Shown here: piece by piece, positions 5,918 to 8,230 of the stretch
How positions within the stretch are numbered: position 1 is the first letter of the stretch
Layout: each line of letters opens with the position of its first letter
NCBI GenBank assembly: GCA_002308255.1
Contig: DBVZ01000150.1
Span: 312 to 8,541, forward strand
Length of the DNA: 8,230 nt
Direction: 5' to 3'
Source of the DNA: Lachnospiraceae bacterium UBA1251
GTDB taxonomy: Bacteria > Bacillota > Clostridia > Lachnospirales > Lachnospiraceae
Made by a program: the position numbers and the translations under genes
Notes under the pieces: generated by a model
Databases searched by the model: none
Told to the model about the DNA's origin: nothing
What the model saw: the letters and a program-made list of their open reading frames with translations, nothing else

Positions 5918-6670
5918 ATGGGCATTCTTAAAGACATCAGTTTTCAGGAAGAATCGAAAGAGATCAAGACCAGAGTAAAAGATTACTGGACCAAACGCGC
6001 CGACTCCTTTGGCAGCGCGCGGCACGAAGAATTTCACAGCCGTCAGGGCGATCTTTGGTATGAAGAGATCTGCCGCAGCATCGATGTCCGGGAGGGCCTG
6101 CGCGTCCTCGACGTCGGATGCGGGACCGGTTTCTTCGAAGCCGTTCTCGGTTCCCGCGGCGCGCGGGTAACAGGCATCGATCTCACGCCGGATATGATCG
6201 AAGAGGGGAAAAAGCTGCTTGACCGCCACGGCATCACGGCCGATCTCTTCGTGATGGATGCGGAAAACCCGGATTTCCCGGATGAAACATTTGATCTCGT
6301 CATTTCCAGAAACCTCACCTGGACGCTGCCCGATCCGGTCCACGCGTATCAGGAATGGTACCGCGTACTGAAAAAAGACGGCATTCTTCTGAATTTCGAC
6401 GCCGAATACGCAAAGAACTTCCACAACCTGGACCAGACGCAGAATCTGGCACACCGGGATCTGTCGAAAGAGCTGATCGAGGAGTGCCATGATATTTACC
6501 ACATGCTGACGATGAGTACGCTCCCGCGCCCGGCCTGGGATGAAGAAGTCCTGCAGCGGATCGGTTTCCGGGAGATCACGACAAATCTGCTCGTGAGTAC
6601 CCGGATCTACCGCACGAAACATGAATTCTATGTGCCGGACCCGATGTTCTCGATCCGGGCGGTAAAATAA
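5918..6670 (+). CDS. Class I SAM-dependent methyltransferase
   Basis: A 250-residue soluble enzyme. The SAM-binding motif I LDVGCGTG is at residues 64-71, the acidic ribose-binding end of strand 2 is GIDLT (D88), motif II/III is MDAENPDFPDETFDLVISRN (113-132) and the later motif is YRVLKKDGILLNFDAEY (148-164). The N-terminal helix KDYWTKRADSF (21-31) is a cap typical of small-molecule methyltransferases of the Methyltransf_11/25 type. The segment NLTWTLPDPVHAYQEW (132-147) recalls a group of clostridial methyltransferases that I remember beside peptide/nickel transport genes; that is memory, not a search result. It starts one base after the LysR stop, with GGAG (5904-5907) inside the LysR end, so the two are co-transcribed and probably coupled. 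The methyl acceptor is unknown. Followed by a terminator-like hairpin. Confidence 0.9.
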   Translation: MGILKDISFQEESKEIKTRVKDYWTKRADSFGSARHEEFHSRQGDLWYEEICRSIDVREGLRVLDVGCGTGFFEAVLGSRGARVTGIDLTPDMIEEGKKLLDRHGITADLFVMDAENPDFPDETFDLVISRNLTWTLPDPVHAYQEWYRVLKKDGILLNFDAEYAKNFHNLDQTQNLAHRDLSKELIEECHDIYHMLTMSTLPRPAWDEEVLQRIGFREITTNLLVSTRIYRTKHEFYVPDPMFSIRAVK

Positions 6671-6698
6671 TGCCCGATACCGCTTCATTTAGTAGACG

Positions 6699-6736
6699 AA
6701 AAGCCTCAAATGTTGTATTGTCAACTTAGGTTTTTT
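6699..6736 (+). terminator. Imperfect intrinsic terminator after the methyltransferase gene
   Basis: AAAAGCCT (about 6699-6706) can pair with AGGTTTTT (6728-6735, one G-U pair), and inside it AA/TT and GTTG (6712-6715) with CAAC (6722-6725) extend the stem with small bulges. A run of six T (6731-6736) overlaps the 3' arm. It lies 28 bases after the methyltransferase stop. The bulged stem makes it weaker than the terminator at 251-272, so some read-through is possible. Confidence 0.55.
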
Positions 6737-6741
6737 ATAAA
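6713..6741 (+). promoter_or_regulatory. Candidate promoter of the Dabb-GntP operon
   Basis: TTGTAT (6713-6718) is followed after 17 bases by TATAAA (6736-6741). The -10 box matches five of six consensus bases and the -35 box three of six, including TTG. Transcription would start near 6748, leaving a leader of about 32 bases with the AGGAGG site. It overlaps the preceding terminator hairpin, a compact arrangement. The next genes need a promoter somewhere here, which adds some weight. Confidence 0.42.
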
Positions 6742-6779
6742 CTGAAGAATTGTCTGAAGATGAAGAGGAGGAAACAGAA

Positions 6780-7121
6780 ATGGTAAAACATGTTCTTTTG
6801 TGGCAGCTCTCGGATGCTCTGTCCGAAGAGGACAAACGGGGCATAAAGACGGCTGTCAAAGAAGGCCTCGAGGCGCTCCCCGGCAAAGTTCCGGGCCTGG
6901 TCGAGGTGAAAGTCTCCATCGATCCGCTGGATACTTCCAATACGGACATCTATCTTGACGCAACATTGACGGATATCTCCGCGATCGCCGTATATCAGCA
7001 GCATCCCGAACACCTGAGAGTAAAAGATGTTCTTACGGAGGACGTGGTCAAAACGCGTCTGTGCATGGATTATGAAATCAGCGACTGGAACGCGGAAAAC
7101 CTGTTCCGTGAAAAAAAGTAA
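6780..7121 (+). CDS. Dabb-family (stress-responsive alpha/beta barrel) protein
   Basis: A 113-residue protein starting at ATG 6780, placed 8 bases after a perfect AGGAGG (6766-6771); an alternative upstream TTG at 6750 is rejected because it would put this ribosome site inside the gene. The opening MVKHVLLWQL, the central strand VEVKVSIDPL (41-50) and YQQHPEHLRVKDVL (72-85) are the typical pattern of ferredoxin-like dimeric Dabb proteins. Members include plant stress proteins and small bacterial enzymes or accessory proteins of catabolic pathways, but most have no known reaction. It is followed after 15 bases by the GntP permease with another AGGAGG, so they form one operon, and its job is probably linked to the compound that the permease imports. 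Confidence 0.85.
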   Translation: MVKHVLLWQLSDALSEEDKRGIKTAVKEGLEALPGKVPGLVEVKVSIDPLDTSNTDIYLDATLTDISAIAVYQQHPEHLRVKDVLTEDVVKTRLCMDYEISDWNAENLFREKK

Positions 7122-7136
7122 AGGAGGAGCGCTGAT

Positions 7137-8230
7137 ATGACCGGATTCCCGCTTATTATCGTATTTATTATTGCAATCGTCGCGATGATCCTTCTGATCT
7201 CCAAGCTGAAGGTCCATCCGTTTATCGCCATCATGCTCATTTCCATCGTTCTGGGCATTATCGGCGGCATCCCGCTCGTCAACAGAACAGATGCCGACGG
7301 AAATGTGACGCAGGGCCTCGCCAATGTCATCGGCGCCGGCTTCTCGGGTACATTCTCCAGCATCGGTATCGTTATCATTCTCGGCGCCCTGATCGGCTCC
7401 ATCCTGGAAGTAACCGGCGCCGCCCTGAAACTCGCTGACATGGTCATTAAGCTGGTCGGAAAGAACAACCCCGTGCTCGCCATGGAGCTCATGGGCTGGG
7501 TCGTCTCCATCCCCGTCTTCTGCGATTCCGGATTTGTTATCCTCAATCCGATCCGCAAAGCGCTGGTGACCCGCACGAGAGAATCCTCGGTCGCGATGAC
7601 ACTCGGTCTGTCTGCCGGTCTTTATATCGCGCACGTCTTTATCCCGCCGACACCGGGCCCGATCGCCGCTGCCAACACACTGGGAATCGGGAGCAACCTT
7701 CTCCTTGTCATGGGCATCGGCGTCCTGTGCTCCATTGCGCCGCTCGCGATCGCGTTCGTCTATGCGAAGCTGATCGGCAAAAAAGTGAAGGCTGCCGACG
7801 AGGCTGATCTTTCCGGCAATGTGAAGAGCTACGAAGAACTCGTCGCGGATTACGGAAAACTTCCGGGCGGCTTCAGTTCCCTTGCGCCGATCATCGTCCC
7901 GATCATCTTCATGGCGATCGCATCCATCGTGTCCATGATGAAGGCCTCCGGCGCATTCGCTGATTTCCTTGCCTTCCTCGGCACCCCGATCATCGCACTG
8001 GCCATCGGTACTGTCTGTGCCGTCATCCAGCTCAAAGGCGCCGGGAAAATGAGCCAGTTCTACGACATCACCAATGAGACTCTGAAAACGGTCGGCCCGA
8101 TCCTGTTCGTCACGGCGGCCGGCGGCGTCCTGGGCAAAGTCATCGCTTCGACCGACATGGTCAACTATATCACGCAGCACGCCAATGTCCTTGCGGCCAT
8201 GGGAATCTTCTTCCCGTTCCTGCTCTCCGC
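7137..8230 (+). CDS. GntP-family organic-acid:H+ symporter (3' end missing)
   Basis: The frame opens at ATG 7137, 9 bases after AGGAGG (7122-7127), and stays open to the right edge, giving 364 of the roughly 440-450 residues usual for this family. It is hydrophobic throughout, with many membrane helices. Family hallmarks are SIGIVIILGALIGSILEVTGAA (75-96), SIPVFCDSGFVILNPI (124-139), GLYIAHVFIPPTPGPIAAAN (161-180) and TAAGGVLGKVI (326-336). A hydrophilic cytoplasmic loop lies at about residues 212-243. GntP proteins import gluconate and related sugar acids, glycerate or other hydroxy acids with protons; the exact substrate here cannot be told. It is co-transcribed with the Dabb gene, and catabolic enzymes may lie downstream. 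The coding strand produces a long open antisense frame, which is only a composition effect. Confidence 0.93.
   Translation, partial: MTGFPLIIVFIIAIVAMILLISKLKVHPFIAIMLISIVLGIIGGIPLVNRTDADGNVTQGLANVIGAGFSGTFSSIGIVIILGALIGSILEVTGAALKLADMVIKLVGKNNPVLAMELMGWVVSIPVFCDSGFVILNPIRKALVTRTRESSVAMTLGLSAGLYIAHVFIPPTPGPIAAANTLGIGSNLLLVMGIGVLCSIAPLAIAFVYAKLIGKKVKAADEADLSGNVKSYEELVADYGKLPGGFSSLAPIIVPIIFMAIASIVSMMKASGAFADFLAFLGTPIIALAIGTVCAVIQLKGAGKMSQFYDITNETLKTVGPILFVTAAGGVLGKVIASTDMVNYITQHANVLAAMGIFFPFLLS

Noticed and set aside
5900..6688. 262-codon minus-strand frame opposite the methyltransferase
   Set aside because: The plus strand carries clear SAM-binding motifs and a ribosome site; the antisense frame shows no family pattern.
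6735..8180. 481-codon open frame on the minus strand opposite the Dabb and GntP genes
   Set aside because: It is rich in Asp/Arg/His/Gly with no recognisable domain, and lies exactly opposite a clear GntP gene with good ribosome sites. Codon bias of the sense gene explains the open antisense frame.

Overview
The window looks like chromosomal DNA from a mid-GC (roughly 50-55 %) Gram-positive anaerobe of the Clostridia type (Lachnospiraceae/Oscillospiraceae-like). This is inferred from strong AGGAGG ribosome sites, a GntR (YtrA-type)-ABC operon, a lipobox-bearing substrate-binding lipoprotein, a free-standing B3/B4-domain protein and a GntP permease. No RNA genes, insertion sequences, CRISPR arrays or phage genes were seen. 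Both ends are cut inside genes.

Layout. (1) 1-249: the C-terminal end of a sodium-dependent NSS/SNF-family symporter, closed by a compact intrinsic terminator (251-272). (2) 305-964, plus strand: a stand-alone B3/B4 (PheT-like editing/tRNA-binding fold) protein. (3) 983-2939, minus strand, convergent with the previous gene: a three-gene operon of GntR/YtrA-type repressor, ABC ATPase and six-helix ABC-2 permease. It is driven by a near-perfect sigma-A promoter (TTGACA, 16 bp, TATAAT) that lies almost wholly inside a 19-bp perfect inverted repeat (3006-3049), the clearest regulatory signal in the window. (4) 3127-4710, minus strand: a family-5 (peptide/nickel type) solute-binding lipoprotein with no permease or ATPase genes beside it. 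(5) 4711-4971: a divergent intergenic region with a 12-bp hairpin and candidate promoters for both sides. (6) 4972-6670, plus strand: a LysR-type regulator and a class I SAM-dependent methyltransferase separated by one base. (7) 6699-6741: an imperfect terminator overlapped by a candidate promoter. (8) 6780-8230, plus strand: a small Dabb-family alpha-beta barrel protein followed by a GntP-family organic-acid permease that runs off the end of the window.

How the genes may work together. The GntR-ATPase-permease set is a self-regulated ABC exporter or stress-sensing module, in which repressor release should turn on all three genes. The lipoprotein, LysR regulator and methyltransferase share one divergent control region and may form one uptake/modification unit for a peptide, nickel complex or similar small molecule; the ligand cannot be read from sequence. 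The Dabb and GntP genes probably begin a sugar-acid or hydroxy-acid catabolic operon that continues past the right edge. Nothing here is a clear new defence or mobile system. The points most worth a second look are the promoter-spanning operator, the orphan lipoprotein paired with a regulator-methyltransferase operon, and the hairpin in the divergent leader.
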